From positions 1,302,001-1,366,000 of the forward strand of contig NZ_FRAM01000001.1 of NCBI RefSeq assembly GCF_900142325.1: a stretch of DNA of 64,000 nt. The letters run 5' to 3'. Under the pieces are notes generated by a model. That model was not told the origin of the DNA and did not search any database. It saw only the letters and a program-made list of their open reading frames with translations. Shown here piece after piece: positions 16,408-24,466 of the stretch (position 1 is the first letter of the stretch; each line of letters begins with the position of its first letter). The stretch is from Epilithonimonas mollis. GTDB taxonomy: Bacteria; Bacteroidota; Bacteroidia; Flavobacteriales; Weeksellaceae. The position numbers were made by a program, and so were the translations under genes.

Positions 16408-17367
16408 TTAAACTGTTTTTCTGTTTCGTTCTTCTCTTAATTTTCTTTTTTCGTGATAAGCGGTTGCGGCTTCTCTTACCCAAGCGCCATCGTCGAAAGC
16501 TTTTTTGCGGGTTTCGATTCTTTCTTTGTTACAAGCGCCGTTACCTTTAACCACTTTCCAAAACTCTTCCCAATCGATTTCTCCGAATTCATAATGCCCG
16601 GTTTCTTCATTGAATTTCAAATCCGGATCCGGAATTGTCAATCCCAGATACTCTGCCTGCGGAACGGAAACATCTACGAAACGCTGTCTCAACTCGTCAT
16701 TGGTAAAACGCTTGATGCGCCATTTCATCGAGAGTTCTGTGTTTCCCGAGTCGGCATCTTTTGGTCCGAACATCATCAAAGTTGGCCACCACCATCGGTT
16801 GAAGGCATCCTGAGCCATTGCTTTCTGCTCCGGCGAACCTTGAGCCAGTTTCATCATCAGCTCGTAACCTTGCCTCTGGTGGAAACTTTCCTCCTTACAA
16901 ATCCTAACCATCGCTCTGGCATAAGGTCCGTAAGATGCTCGGCAAAGCGGAACCTGATTCAAAATTGCTGCGCCATCTACCAGCCAACCGATGGCGCCCA
17001 TATCTGCCCAAGTCAAAGTCGGATAGTTGAAAATGCTAGAATATTTGGCTTTTCCTGAATGCAAATCGTTGATGGTTTCATCTCTTGTAACGCCCAAAGT
17101 TTCGGCAGCGCAATAGAGATAAAGTCCGTGTCCGGCTTCGTCTTGAACTTTTGCCAGCAATATTTTTTTGCGGTTCAAAGTCGGTGCACGCGTAATCCAA
17201 TTCGCTTCCGGCAACATCCCGACAATCTCGGAATGGGCGTGCTGAGAAATCTGACGAATCAGGGTTTTTCTGTACGCGTCCGGCATCCAATCTTTGGGTT
17301 CGATGCGGATTTCGCTGTCTATTTTATTCTGAAAATGTTCTTCTAAATTGATTTCTGTTGTTTCCAT
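16408..17367 (-). CDS. paaA: PaaA: catalytic subunit of phenylacetyl-CoA 1,2-epoxidase
   Basis: The 319-residue ferritin-like di-iron protein has iron-ligand motifs in [13 protein letters not shown] (Glu77, His80) and [13 protein letters not shown] further on. It also has the conserved start [12 protein letters not shown] and the end [12 protein letters not shown]. It epoxidises the ring of phenylacetyl-CoA with PaaBC, with electrons from PaaE. The start is the ATG at 17365-17367. A longer frame from 17403 adds 12 residues encoded by a CACAAAG repeat and is rejected. Confidence 0.95.
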   Translation of the reverse strand: METTEINLEEHFQNKIDSEIRIEPKDWMPDAYRKTLIRQISQHAHSEIVGMLPEANWITRAPTLNRKKILLAKVQDEAGHGLYLYCAAETLGVTRDETINDLHSGKAKYSSIFNYPTLTWADMGAIGWLVDGAAILNQVPLCRASYGPYARAMVRICKEESFHQRQGYELMMKLAQGSPEQKAMAQDAFNRWWWPTLMMFGPKDADSGNTELSMKWRIKRFTNDELRQRFVDVSVPQAEYLGLTIPDPDLKFNEETGHYEFGEIDWEEFWKVVKGNGACNKERIETRKKAFDDGAWVREAATAYHEKRKLREERNRKTV

Positions 17368-17384
17368 TTTCTTTATATTTTTCT

Positions 17385-17450
17385 TTGAACACAAAGCGCA
17401 CAAAGTTTTTTTAATTATTAACTGTCTTAAAGGTTCACAAAGGCGTTAAC
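17385..17450. repeat. CACAAAG element upstream of paaA
   Basis: GAACACAAAGCGCACAAAG with a T-run, an AT-rich centre and GGTTCACAAAGGCG. It is nearly the same as the element 18 bases upstream of paaE (18888-18952), TTTGAACACAAAG included. Confidence 0.7.
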
Positions 17451-17478
17451 TTATATAAGAATGAATTCTAACGTTTTT

Positions 17479-17562
17479 TTTGTCATTCCGTAGGAATCTA
17501 AACTTAGTTGTAGAGATTGACTTCGTCTAACCACTTCTTTGGGTTTCCTACGGAATGACAAA
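17479..17562. repeat. 18-bp inverted repeat, CATTCCGTAGGAA type
   Basis: Arms TTTGTCATTCCGTAGGAA (17479-17496) and TTCCTACGGAATGACAAA (17545-17562) are exact reverse complements around a 48-base centre. It is a REP-like element in the 427-base paaE-paaA spacer. That spacer contains only repeats: this one, copy B at 17596 and the element at 17740. Confidence 0.75.
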
Positions 17563-17595
17563 CTTTGTATTTATAACAAATCTTGTTTTATGTAC

Positions 17596-17704
17596 AATCT
17601 GCAGCCCGACTTGAGCGGAAATCCTTTTTTGCGTGGACTCAAATTGTATTTAAACTGAAATCGTCGGCAAAAAAGATTGGGAGCGGAAGGCGGATTAAGC
17701 TGCC
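17596..17704 (-). repeat. Dispersed intergenic element, GGGCTGCAGATT family, copy B
   Basis: Same orientation and same conserved ends as copy A (9622-9730), with a different centre. Inner arms CTTTTTTGC and GCAAAAAAG are kept. It lies downstream of paaE. Confidence 0.75.
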
Positions 17705-17719
17705 ATAATTATTATTCTA

Positions 17720-17817
17720 TTTAATATCAAAATTCACAATTTCATAGGGTTTCACCCCATGCTGTTTTATGTCGCCACTTCGTGGCTTGTTGATTTACTT
17801 TATATCAAAATTCACAA
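17720..17817. repeat. Short element inserted at the paaE 3' end with 20-bp flanking duplication
   Basis: Two 20-base direct repeats (17720-17739 and 17798-17817; 18 of 20 identical, sharing TATCAAAATTCACAA) flank a 58-base segment (17740-17797). The segment contains the small hairpins GCCACTTCGTGGC and AGGGTTTCACCCC. The inner copy is the end of paaE. The outer copy, read on the minus strand, still encodes the terminal residues VNFDIK followed by a stop. This looks like a target duplication around an inserted repeat. Confidence 0.6.
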
Positions 17818-18877
17818 CCACTTCTTCTGAACGCGGATGTGCCTGACAAGACAAGATAAATCCTGCTTCAATCTCATCCGGTTCGAGAGAATAATTGATG
17901 TCCATTTCCACGTCGCCTTTTTCTAATTTACATTTGCAAGTCGCACAAACACCTCCTTTGCAGGCGTAAGGCAAATCGGCTCCGTTTTGTAAAGCGGCAT
18001 CCAAAATCGTTGGGCCGTGGTAAGCCAAATCTAATTTCAAAGCGGTTGCATCCAACTTGACCGTGACTTTGCTAAATACGTCATCTGATTGATTAATCGC
18101 AGATTCGTGTTCTTTTTTCTTTTCCGCAGAAGCTGCGCTGAAGAATAATTCGAAATGAATTTTCTTGGCTTCGACACCGGATTGTATTAACGTATCTCTC
18201 ACACTCAGAATCATTTCTTCTGGTCCGCAAAGAAAAACCTCATCGATTTTCTCGGCCGGAATAATATTATTAAGGAATGATTGCGCTTTCTCAGAATTGA
18301 TTCTTCCGCTCAGCAAATTGGCATCAGCAAATTCGCGGCTGAGAATGTGATAAATGCTCAATCGTTCCATAAAACGGTTTTTCAAAGCTTCGATTTCTTC
18401 TTTGAAAATGATGGTCGCTTTGTTTTTATTTCCATAAATCAGAATGAACTGGCTTTGAGGCTCGTTTTTCAAAACTGATTTGATGATGGAAATTATAGGT
18501 GTGATTCCACTTCCTGCAGCAAAAGCTACATAAGTTTTTTTGTTTTCGGAATTCAGTTCTGTATAGAATTTTCCCATTGGAGGCATTACTTCCAAGATGT
18601 CGCCTTCTTTCAGATTGTCATTCATAAAAGAAGAGAACAAACCTTCGGGAACTTTTTTGACAGCGACTTTTAGCTCGCCTTCGCACGGACTTGCACAAAT
18701 CGAGTACGACCGACGAAGTTCCTCGTTGCCATTGATTTGCCGGAATGTCAAATATTGTCCTTGCGTGAATTTGAATTGTTCCGATAATTCTGCAGGCACA
18801 TCAAAACTCACGGAAACACAATCGGGTGTTTCTTTCTTGATTTTTTTGACCTTTAATAGATGAAAATTTACTGACAT
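17795..18877 (-). CDS. paaE: PaaE: reductase of phenylacetyl-CoA 1,2-epoxidase
   Basis: The 360-residue flavodoxin reductase-like protein has an FAD-binding domain (about 1-105; RRSYSICAS), an NAD(P)H-binding domain (about 112-235; FAAGSGITPIISI and FLCGPEEMI) and a C-terminal plant-type [2Fe-2S] ferredoxin domain with ligands Cys306, Cys311, Cys314 and Cys344. It feeds electrons to PaaA. The start is the ATG at 18875-18877 (MSVNFHLLKVKK). The frame continues upstream to 18946 only through a CACAAAG repeat. The last codons and stop have been remodelled by an inserted element (17720-17817). Confidence 0.95.
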   Translation of the reverse strand: MSVNFHLLKVKKIKKETPDCVSVSFDVPAELSEQFKFTQGQYLTFRQINGNEELRRSYSICASPCEGELKVAVKKVPEGLFSSFMNDNLKEGDILEVMPPMGKFYTELNSENKKTYVAFAAGSGITPIISIIKSVLKNEPQSQFILIYGNKNKATIIFKEEIEALKNRFMERLSIYHILSREFADANLLSGRINSEKAQSFLNNIIPAEKIDEVFLCGPEEMILSVRDTLIQSGVEAKKIHFELFFSAASAEKKKEHESAINQSDDVFSKVTVKLDATALKLDLAYHGPTILDAALQNGADLPYACKGGVCATCKCKLEKGDVEMDINYSLEPDEIEAGFILSCQAHPRSEEVVVNFDIK

Positions 18878-18887
18878 TTTATTTTTT

Positions 18888-18952
18888 TTGAACACAAAGT
18901 GCACAAAGATTTTTTTTACATTATTAAAAATATTTTTTAGGTTCACAAAGGC
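18888..18952. repeat. CACAAAG element upstream of paaE
   Basis: GAACACAAAGTGCACAAAG, a T-run, an AT-rich centre and GGTTCACAAAGGC. It runs directly into the CTTCGAC inverted element at 18954. Confidence 0.7.
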
Positions 18953-18953
18953 A

Positions 18954-19027
18954 CTTCGACAGGCTCAGTGTGACATTGCTAATACTAACCGTTTTAATTG
19001 TAACGTGTCAGTCTGAGCTTGCCGAAG
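18954..19027 (+). repeat. CTTCGAC inverted element, copy A
   Basis: Imperfect 22-base arms (18954-18975 and 19006-19027) start CTTCGAC and end GCCGAAG. The inner part is asymmetric, with GACATTGCTAATACTAA. It is one of five copies in the window and sits between tetR and paaE. Confidence 0.8.
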
Positions 19028-19056
19028 GCTTTTCTTTATTATCAATCAAATATCAT

Positions 19057-19659
19057 TTATGAGTTAAGACCATTCATTAATAATGTTTTCAAATCATTTT
19101 CCAGCTCTTGCGGTGTGATTTCACGGCTTGGTTTATACCAAAGTTCTATCCATCTCAAGGAAGATAACATTGTGAACAATGCAACAGATACATTCATTGT
19201 TTTGAATTCTCCGTTTTCCATTCCTTTTTCTATGATGTTGGCAAAGCTTTTTTCATAAGATTTTCGAATTTGTTTGTATTGATTTTTCTTCTCTTCGGAA
19301 AGGTATTTCCAATCGTTATTTGCAACAGAAACCGATGCCGAATCTTCGATAATCAACTGAACGTGAAGTCCGATGATGGCGTTCAGTTTTTCCTGAAAAG
19401 TCTGATTCGTATTTTCGATTTCCTGAAGTTGGGAAATGTATTGATTGGCAATTTTGAAGCAAATCAATTCCAAGATTTCGTCTTTGGATTTGATATGATT
19501 GTACATACTTGCCGCTTCCATTCCCACTTTCTCGGCCAAGTCGCGCATACTTGTTCCGCCGAAACCTTTTTCTTTGAAAAGTTTGGCGGCCTCGGATAAA
19601 ATCAATTCTTTTTTATTGATTTTATTTATCTTTTTATTAATAGTTAATTCTTGTATCAT
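19057..19659 (-). CDS. TetR-family transcriptional regulator, probable PaaR
   Basis: The 200-residue product has an N-terminal helix-turn-helix (about 15-65): ILSEAAKLFKEKGFGGTSMR then DLAEKVGMEAASMYNHIKSK. A TetR-type ligand-binding C-terminal domain follows (WIELWYKPSREITPQEL near 175-190). Position directly upstream of paaE suggests it is the repressor of the paa region, released by phenylacetyl-CoA as known for TetR-type PaaR. The palindrome at 21893-21910 is a plausible binding site. It follows the E1 gene by about 70 bases and may be co-transcribed with it. Confidence 0.85.
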   Translation of the reverse strand: MIQELTINKKINKINKKELILSEAAKLFKEKGFGGTSMRDLAEKVGMEAASMYNHIKSKDEILELICFKIANQYISQLQEIENTNQTFQEKLNAIIGLHVQLIIEDSASVSVANNDWKYLSEEKKNQYKQIRKSYEKSFANIIEKGMENGEFKTMNVSVALFTMLSSLRWIELWYKPSREITPQELENDLKTLLMNGLNS

Positions 19660-19667
19660 AATGTGTC

Positions 19668-19728
19668 ACTCCTACGGAGTTCTTTTGAAAATCGAAATAT
19701 TTCTACAAACATTTCGCTCCTGCGGAGC
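19668..19728. repeat. Paired GCTCC/GGAGC hairpin element
   Basis: ACTCCTACGGAGT (19668-19680) and GCTCCTGCGGAGC (19716-19728) are two small palindromes 35 bases apart. Together they fill the spacer between the E1 stop codon and tetR. The style resembles the element inserted in paaE (17740-17797). Confidence 0.65.
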
Positions 19729-21810
19729 TTAATACTTCAATACTTGTTCTATTTCTTTAATTAATTTTTCTGTGTTTGGCAGCATTTCTTTCTCCAATTC
19801 AGAATTGATAGGAATTGCAGGAAGATTTTTTGCGCCTACTACTTTTACCGGCGCATCCAATTGTCTGAAACAGTTTTCATTGATTCTGGCTGCCAGACTT
19901 TGAGCAAAACTGTTATTCACAGGTTCTTCTGTCAAAACGATGCAACGGTTATGCTTTTTCACACTTTCGAAAACCCGGTTTTCGTCCAAAGGCGCGAGTG
20001 TTCTCAAATCAATAATTTCGATTTGATTATCAAACTGTTTCGCTGCATTCGAAGCCCAATAAACGCCCATTCCGTAAGTAATGATTGTTAAAGTTGGTTT
20101 ATTATTTTGATTATCGCAAAGCAAAACTTCTCTTGCTTTCCCAAATGGAATAACGTAATCTTCGTCTGGCTCAATCGTTTTTGCATTTTCTGTACCTTCT
20201 ATTTTTGACCAATAAAGACCTTTGTGTTCCAGCATTACCACAGGATTTGGGTCGTAGAAAGCGGCTTTCATCAAACCTTTCAAATCTGCGCCTGTTGATG
20301 GATAGGCGATTTTGATGCCTTTAATATTGCACAAAACACTTTCTACAGAACTTGAATGATATGGCCCGCCACTTCCGTAAGCGCCAATCGGAACGCGGAG
20401 AATCATTGAAACCGGCCATTTTCCATTAGACAAATAATAGCTTCTGGAAACTTCAGTAAACAACTGGTTCAAACCTGGCCAAATGTAATCTGCGAACTGA
20501 ACTTCGACAATCGGTTTCAAACCAACGGCGCTCATTCCGACGGTTGAACCGACAATAAAAGCTTCCTGAATTGGTGTGTTGAAAACACGCTTCTCTCCAA
20601 ATTGTGCGGCCAAAGTAATCGCTTCACGGAAAACGCCACCTAATCTCAAGCCGACATCTTGACCGTACAATAAGGCTTCCGGATGTTTTTGCATTAATTC
20701 TCTAATGGCGAACAAAGCACAATCTACCATCACCGTTGGGATTTTTCCGCTTGGAGAACGTTCTCCTTTTTCTTCGGTTATAGGTGTTGGTGCAAAATCG
20801 TGTTTGTATGTATCTTCCGGTTTTGGGTCTTCTGCTAGAACAGCATTTTCAAAATCAGTTCTAACTGATTCCTGAACTTCCTTTTCAATCCATTCAATTT
20901 CAGAATCTTCTATGCTAAATTCTGAAAGTTTGTTTCTTAATTTGATTAATGGATCATTCTTCGCACATTCTTCCAAATCATCCCGATACCATTCTTTTCT
21001 AACGCCAGAAGTATGATGATTTAATAAAGGAACTTTAGCGTGAATCAACATTGGTCGTCTTTCTTCACGGATGATTTTGATGCATTCTTTTACGGCCTCG
21101 TAAGATTTGATAAAATCTGTTCCGTCAATTGTTCTGGTTTCGATGCCGTTGAAACCTCGCATATATTCTGTAATATCCTGTGCTCGGATTTCTTTGGCGT
21201 TGGCAGAAATATCCCACTCATTATCCTGAACCAGATATAAAATTGGCAATTGTTTGAGCGCAGCCATCTGGAATGCTTCGGAAACTTCGCCTTCAGTACA
21301 GCTTGCATCGCCGAGCGAGCATACTGCAATTGGTTTTTCGTCAAGATTTTCAGCAATTCCTGTTTCTTCTTTATATTTCATTCCCATTGCAATTCCCGTT
21401 GTTGGAATAGCCTGCATTCCTGTTCCGGAGCTTTGGTGAATCATTTTCGGGAAATCATCTCTTCGCAAACTTGGATGAGAATAATAGGTTCTTCCGCCGG
21501 AAAATGGGTCATCTTTTTTGGCTAAAAGCTGAAGCATCAATTCATAAGGTGTCAATCCAACGCCCAACAAAATCGAGTCGTCTCTATAATAAGGACTCAC
21601 GAAATCCTGTGGCAACAACTGCATTCCCAAAGCGAGCTGAATTGCTTCGTGTCCACGGGAAGTAGCGTGAACGTACTTGGAAGTGATCTTTTTTTCCTGT
21701 TCGAACAAATCGCTCATCGTTTTGGCCGTAAACATCAAACGATAAGCAGATTTCAGTAAATCAGTCAGGCTAATTTCTTTGTTTAAAAAATGTTTTTCAG
21801 TGATTTGCAT
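19729..21810 (-). CDS. 2-oxoacid dehydrogenase E1 component, fused alpha and beta subunits
   Basis: The 693-residue fusion has an E1-alpha half (about 15-330) and an E1-beta half (about 365-690). The alpha half carries a thiamine diphosphate motif (GDASCTEGEVSEAFQMA ... DNEWDIS). The beta half carries EAFIVGSTVGMSAVGLKPIV and HSSSVESVLCNIKGIK. It decarboxylates a branched-chain or related 2-oxoacid in a dehydrogenase complex; the E2 and E3 partners are not in this window. I prefer the ATG at 21808-21810 (MQITEKHF); an ATG 7 codons upstream is also possible. It is transcribed from the promoter at 21872-21902, which overlaps a palindrome. Confidence 0.85.
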   Translation of the reverse strand: MQITEKHFLNKEISLTDLLKSAYRLMFTAKTMSDLFEQEKKITSKYVHATSRGHEAIQLALGMQLLPQDFVSPYYRDDSILLGVGLTPYELMLQLLAKKDDPFSGGRTYYSHPSLRRDDFPKMIHQSSGTGMQAIPTTGIAMGMKYKEETGIAENLDEKPIAVCSLGDASCTEGEVSEAFQMAALKQLPILYLVQDNEWDISANAKEIRAQDITEYMRGFNGIETRTIDGTDFIKSYEAVKECIKIIREERRPMLIHAKVPLLNHHTSGVRKEWYRDDLEECAKNDPLIKLRNKLSEFSIEDSEIEWIEKEVQESVRTDFENAVLAEDPKPEDTYKHDFAPTPITEEKGERSPSGKIPTVMVDCALFAIRELMQKHPEALLYGQDVGLRLGGVFREAITLAAQFGEKRVFNTPIQEAFIVGSTVGMSAVGLKPIVEVQFADYIWPGLNQLFTEVSRSYYLSNGKWPVSMILRVPIGAYGSGGPYHSSSVESVLCNIKGIKIAYPSTGADLKGLMKAAFYDPNPVVMLEHKGLYWSKIEGTENAKTIEPDEDYVIPFGKAREVLLCDNQNNKPTLTIITYGMGVYWASNAAKQFDNQIEIIDLRTLAPLDENRVFESVKKHNRCIVLTEEPVNNSFAQSLAARINENCFRQLDAPVKVVGAKNLPAIPINSELEKEMLPNTEKLIKEIEQVLKY

Positions 21811-21871
21811 ATTTAAACATTTGACATTCAATCCATTATTCTCAGTTTGGGTAGATTGAATGTGATTGATT

Positions 21872-21902
21872 CAAAAATACACTTTTTTATGAAACTAACA
21901 AA
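21872..21902 (-). promoter_or_regulatory. Promoter of the E1-tetR transcription unit
   Basis: On the minus strand TTTG (21899-21902), exactly 19 bases, then TATTTTTG (21872-21879). The -33 box lies in the centre of the palindrome at 21893-21910, so a bound regulator would block it. Confidence 0.75.
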
Positions 21903-21910
21903 TGTTAGTT
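21893..21910. promoter_or_regulatory. 18-bp palindromic operator, probably for the TetR regulator
   Basis: AACTAACA-AA-TGTTAGTT is a perfect inverted repeat. Its core, CTAACAAATGTTAG, has the form of PaaR-type TetR sites (CNAACG..CGTTNG). It covers the -33 box of the E1 promoter and lies 24 bases upstream of the plus-strand -7 box (21935-21942). Confidence 0.65.
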
Positions 21911-21934
21911 AGTTTTTTACATGCAGGAAATAAT

Positions 21935-21942
21935 TATCTTTG
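21935..21942 (+). promoter_or_regulatory. -7 box of the LRR protein gene
   Basis: TATCTTTG is an exact -7 box 22 bases before the ATG at 21964. A weak GTTTT stretch stands in the -33 position (21912-21916), next to the palindrome. Confidence 0.6.
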
Positions 21943-21963
21943 TAAAAAATAAATAACCATTTT

Positions 21964-22950
21964 ATGAAAAAGAGTCTTATCCTTTTTATGCTAATGATAG
22001 GTTTGGCAAAAGCTCAAATTGTAAATATTCCTGACGTCAATTTTAAAGCGTATCTGCTTTCCAATCCAGAAATCAATACGGATTATGATAGTCAAATTCA
22101 AGTTAGCGAGGCTGCGGCATTTACAGGAACTATAGACGTTTATAATCTAGGAATAAATGATATGACCGGAATAGAATTTTTTGTAAACTTAACAACGTTG
22201 AAATGTGGATGGAATAATATTTCCAATCTTGATGTCAGTAAAAATTCTAAATTAAAAGCTCTGTATTGTTTTCTAAATCAACTTACAACCCTTGATGTTA
22301 GTAAGAATTTACAACTTTCTATTTTATGGTGTGCTGGAAACAAACTCACAAACTTAGATATTTCTAAAAATATCGAACTTGAAAGTTTGTACTGTGAAGG
22401 CAATCAATTTAGCAGTTTGGATTTAAGCGAAAATATTTCGTTAAACAGTCTATCTTGTGGGAGAAATCAATTTATAACCTTAGACCTTAGCAAAAACACC
22501 AACCTCACTTGGCTATATTGTAATACTAACCCTTTGTTAACAAGTTTAAACTTAAAAAATGGAAATAACACAAAATTAGGCTCTATCTATATTGTTGAAA
22601 ATCCAAATCTAATTTGTGTACAAGTTGATGATGTCAATTATGCTAATTCACAACCTTCACATTTGTGGACTAAAGATGCCATAGCCAGTTACAGCACAAA
22701 TTGCATATTATCCGCAACAGAAACAGAAAAGAAACAAATTAGACTTTATCCGAATCCTGCAAAAGATTTCATCAATTTTTCAGATGAAGTTTCAAATATT
22801 AAAATAACAGACCTTTCAGGAAAAGTCATCAAGCAAATTCCTAATTCCGAAAAATCCATTAATGTTTCAAAATTGATGAAAGGAACCTACATTATTACTG
22901 CGGTTTCTAAATCTGGTGAATTGATCACTAAAAAATTTATAAAAGAATAA
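21964..22950 (+). CDS. Secreted leucine-rich-repeat protein with type IX sorting domain
   Basis: The 328-residue protein has a signal peptide (1-17), then about six LRRs of roughly 21 residues with the Bacteroidetes pattern L..L.C..N.(L/F).NLDVSKN (about 60-210), and a C-terminal type A sorting domain (about 245-328; YPNPAKDFINF, DLSGKVIKQI, GTYIITAVSKSGELITKKFI). It is expected to be exported by the type IX secretion system and attached to the cell surface or released. Such proteins often mediate binding. It is divergent from the E1 gene and may share the palindromic operator. Confidence 0.85.
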   Translation: MKKSLILFMLMIGLAKAQIVNIPDVNFKAYLLSNPEINTDYDSQIQVSEAAAFTGTIDVYNLGINDMTGIEFFVNLTTLKCGWNNISNLDVSKNSKLKALYCFLNQLTTLDVSKNLQLSILWCAGNKLTNLDISKNIELESLYCEGNQFSSLDLSENISLNSLSCGRNQFITLDLSKNTNLTWLYCNTNPLLTSLNLKNGNNTKLGSIYIVENPNLICVQVDDVNYANSQPSHLWTKDAIASYSTNCILSATETEKKQIRLYPNPAKDFINFSDEVSNIKITDLSGKVIKQIPNSEKSINVSKLMKGTYIITAVSKSGELITKKFIKE

Positions 22951-22971
22951 TATTGATTTTTTGCATACCTG

Positions 22972-23003
22972 ATCCTTTCATATGTTGAAAGGATTTTTTA
23001 TTT
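22972..23003 (+). terminator. Terminator of the LRR protein gene
   Basis: Nine-base arms ATCCTTTCA (22972-22980) and TGAAAGGAT (22986-22994) with a 5-base loop, followed by TTTTTATTT. Confidence 0.85.
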
Positions 23004-23074
23004 ATGATTAAAATATCTTCCACTTCACAAAATAAAAATTTAAATTTTGTAGTTTTGAACATTAAACAAGATAA

Positions 23075-24466
23075 ATGAAAATTAAAATACTTTTTGGAAT
23101 TGCATTTTGGACACTTTTGCTTTTGGCAGGTTGCAACCGTGATGATATTTCTTTTGATTCGCCAAGTCAATTGCTGCGTTTCTCTACCGACACCGTTTTT
23201 TGCGACACCGTTTACAACCAAATGCGTTCGGAAACTTATGCCGTGAAGGTTTACAATAATGAAGATAAGGATATTCTGATCCCGGAAATAAAACTGGAAG
23301 GTGGTGCTAATTCTCTTTACAAAATCAATGTGGATGGGAAAGTCGGCACCCATTTCGAAAAAGTCGCATTGAGAAAAAAAGACAGTTTATATGTTTTTGT
23401 AGAAATTGCTCCGACAGCTACAGTTCCGGAAGCAATTGCTGAAGATAAAGTTATTTTCAAAACTCCCGCTGGTGAACAAAAGGTAACCTTATTCTCCGTT
23501 GTTCAGGATGCAGAATATTTCATCAAAACCGATACAAATCCTAATATTATTTCTGAAAATACAACCTGGACCAATAATAAAGCTAAAATCATTTTCGGAG
23601 ATTTGACGGTTGCCGAAGGGAAGACCTTGACAATGGAAAAAGGTACGAAAGTCTATTTCCGGAAAAACAGTGGAATGAATTTCGCAAAAAATTCAAGTCT
23701 TGATGTTAAAGGTGCTTTGGGCGAAGAAGTGATTTTCCGAGGCGACAGAAGCGATACCAAATACGACACACTGCCTGCCAACTGGAACGGCATCAAAATG
23801 GAAGAAGGCTCACTTCTGAAAATGAATTATGCCAGGGTTTTTGGCGGTAATGTCGGATTACAGCTAAAAAAGAATGATGCAACCATCAACAATTCTATTT
23901 TCCATACCTTTCAGAATGTTGGCATTTATGCGATCCATTCTACGCAATTTACGGCAAACAATGTGGTCATGAATAATTGCGGCGAAGCTGATCTTGCAAT
24001 TGCAAGCGGCGGAACTTACAATCTTAATTACTGTACGCTTGCCAATTATTGGAACCTTAATCCTTCTATGTCAGCTGTAGGGATTTACGCAACCAATGGC
24101 TGGGAAAATGAAAAAGGTGAAATAGAAGTAGCAGACCCTACTCTTAATGTTAATAATTCGATCATTTACGGAGATGTTCCTGATATGATTACTTTTACTA
24201 AAGTTGGAACTAGCGGTAATTTCAATGCTACATTTAAAAATTCGTTATTAAAATTCACTTCCAATTCTGGCTTAAATCCTGATAATTCGAACATCAGAAA
24301 TGAAGATCCTAAATTCCAGAATTATTTTACCCAGAAAATGAATCTGAGAATCAAAGAAGGTTCGCCTGCATTAAAAAAAGGAACTAATCTCAACACCAAC
24401 GTTACAGCTACAGATATTGCTGGAAAAACGAGAACTTATCCTGCAACTTTAGGAGCTTATCAGTAA
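23075..24466 (+). CDS. Lipoprotein with right-handed beta-helix region
   Basis: The 463-residue protein has a lipoprotein signal (LLLLAGCNRDD, Cys20). After a beta-rich N-terminal domain (about 30-150), successive turns typical of a parallel beta-helix follow (about 170-430; for example LTVAEGKTLTMEKGTKVYF and LKMNYARVFGGNVGLQLKKN). The conserved DTVFCDTVYNQMRSET motif near the start is shared by a Bacteroidetes family. Its function is unknown, with a likely outer-membrane or surface location. A TAnnTTTG box (23050-23057) lies just upstream, and the stop codon overlaps the start of the next gene by one base. Confidence 0.65.
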   Translation: MKIKILFGIAFWTLLLLAGCNRDDISFDSPSQLLRFSTDTVFCDTVYNQMRSETYAVKVYNNEDKDILIPEIKLEGGANSLYKINVDGKVGTHFEKVALRKKDSLYVFVEIAPTATVPEAIAEDKVIFKTPAGEQKVTLFSVVQDAEYFIKTDTNPNIISENTTWTNNKAKIIFGDLTVAEGKTLTMEKGTKVYFRKNSGMNFAKNSSLDVKGALGEEVIFRGDRSDTKYDTLPANWNGIKMEEGSLLKMNYARVFGGNVGLQLKKNDATINNSIFHTFQNVGIYAIHSTQFTANNVVMNNCGEADLAIASGGTYNLNYCTLANYWNLNPSMSAVGIYATNGWENEKGEIEVADPTLNVNNSIIYGDVPDMITFTKVGTSGNFNATFKNSLLKFTSNSGLNPDNSNIRNEDPKFQNYFTQKMNLRIKEGSPALKKGTNLNTNVTATDIAGKTRTYPATLGAYQ

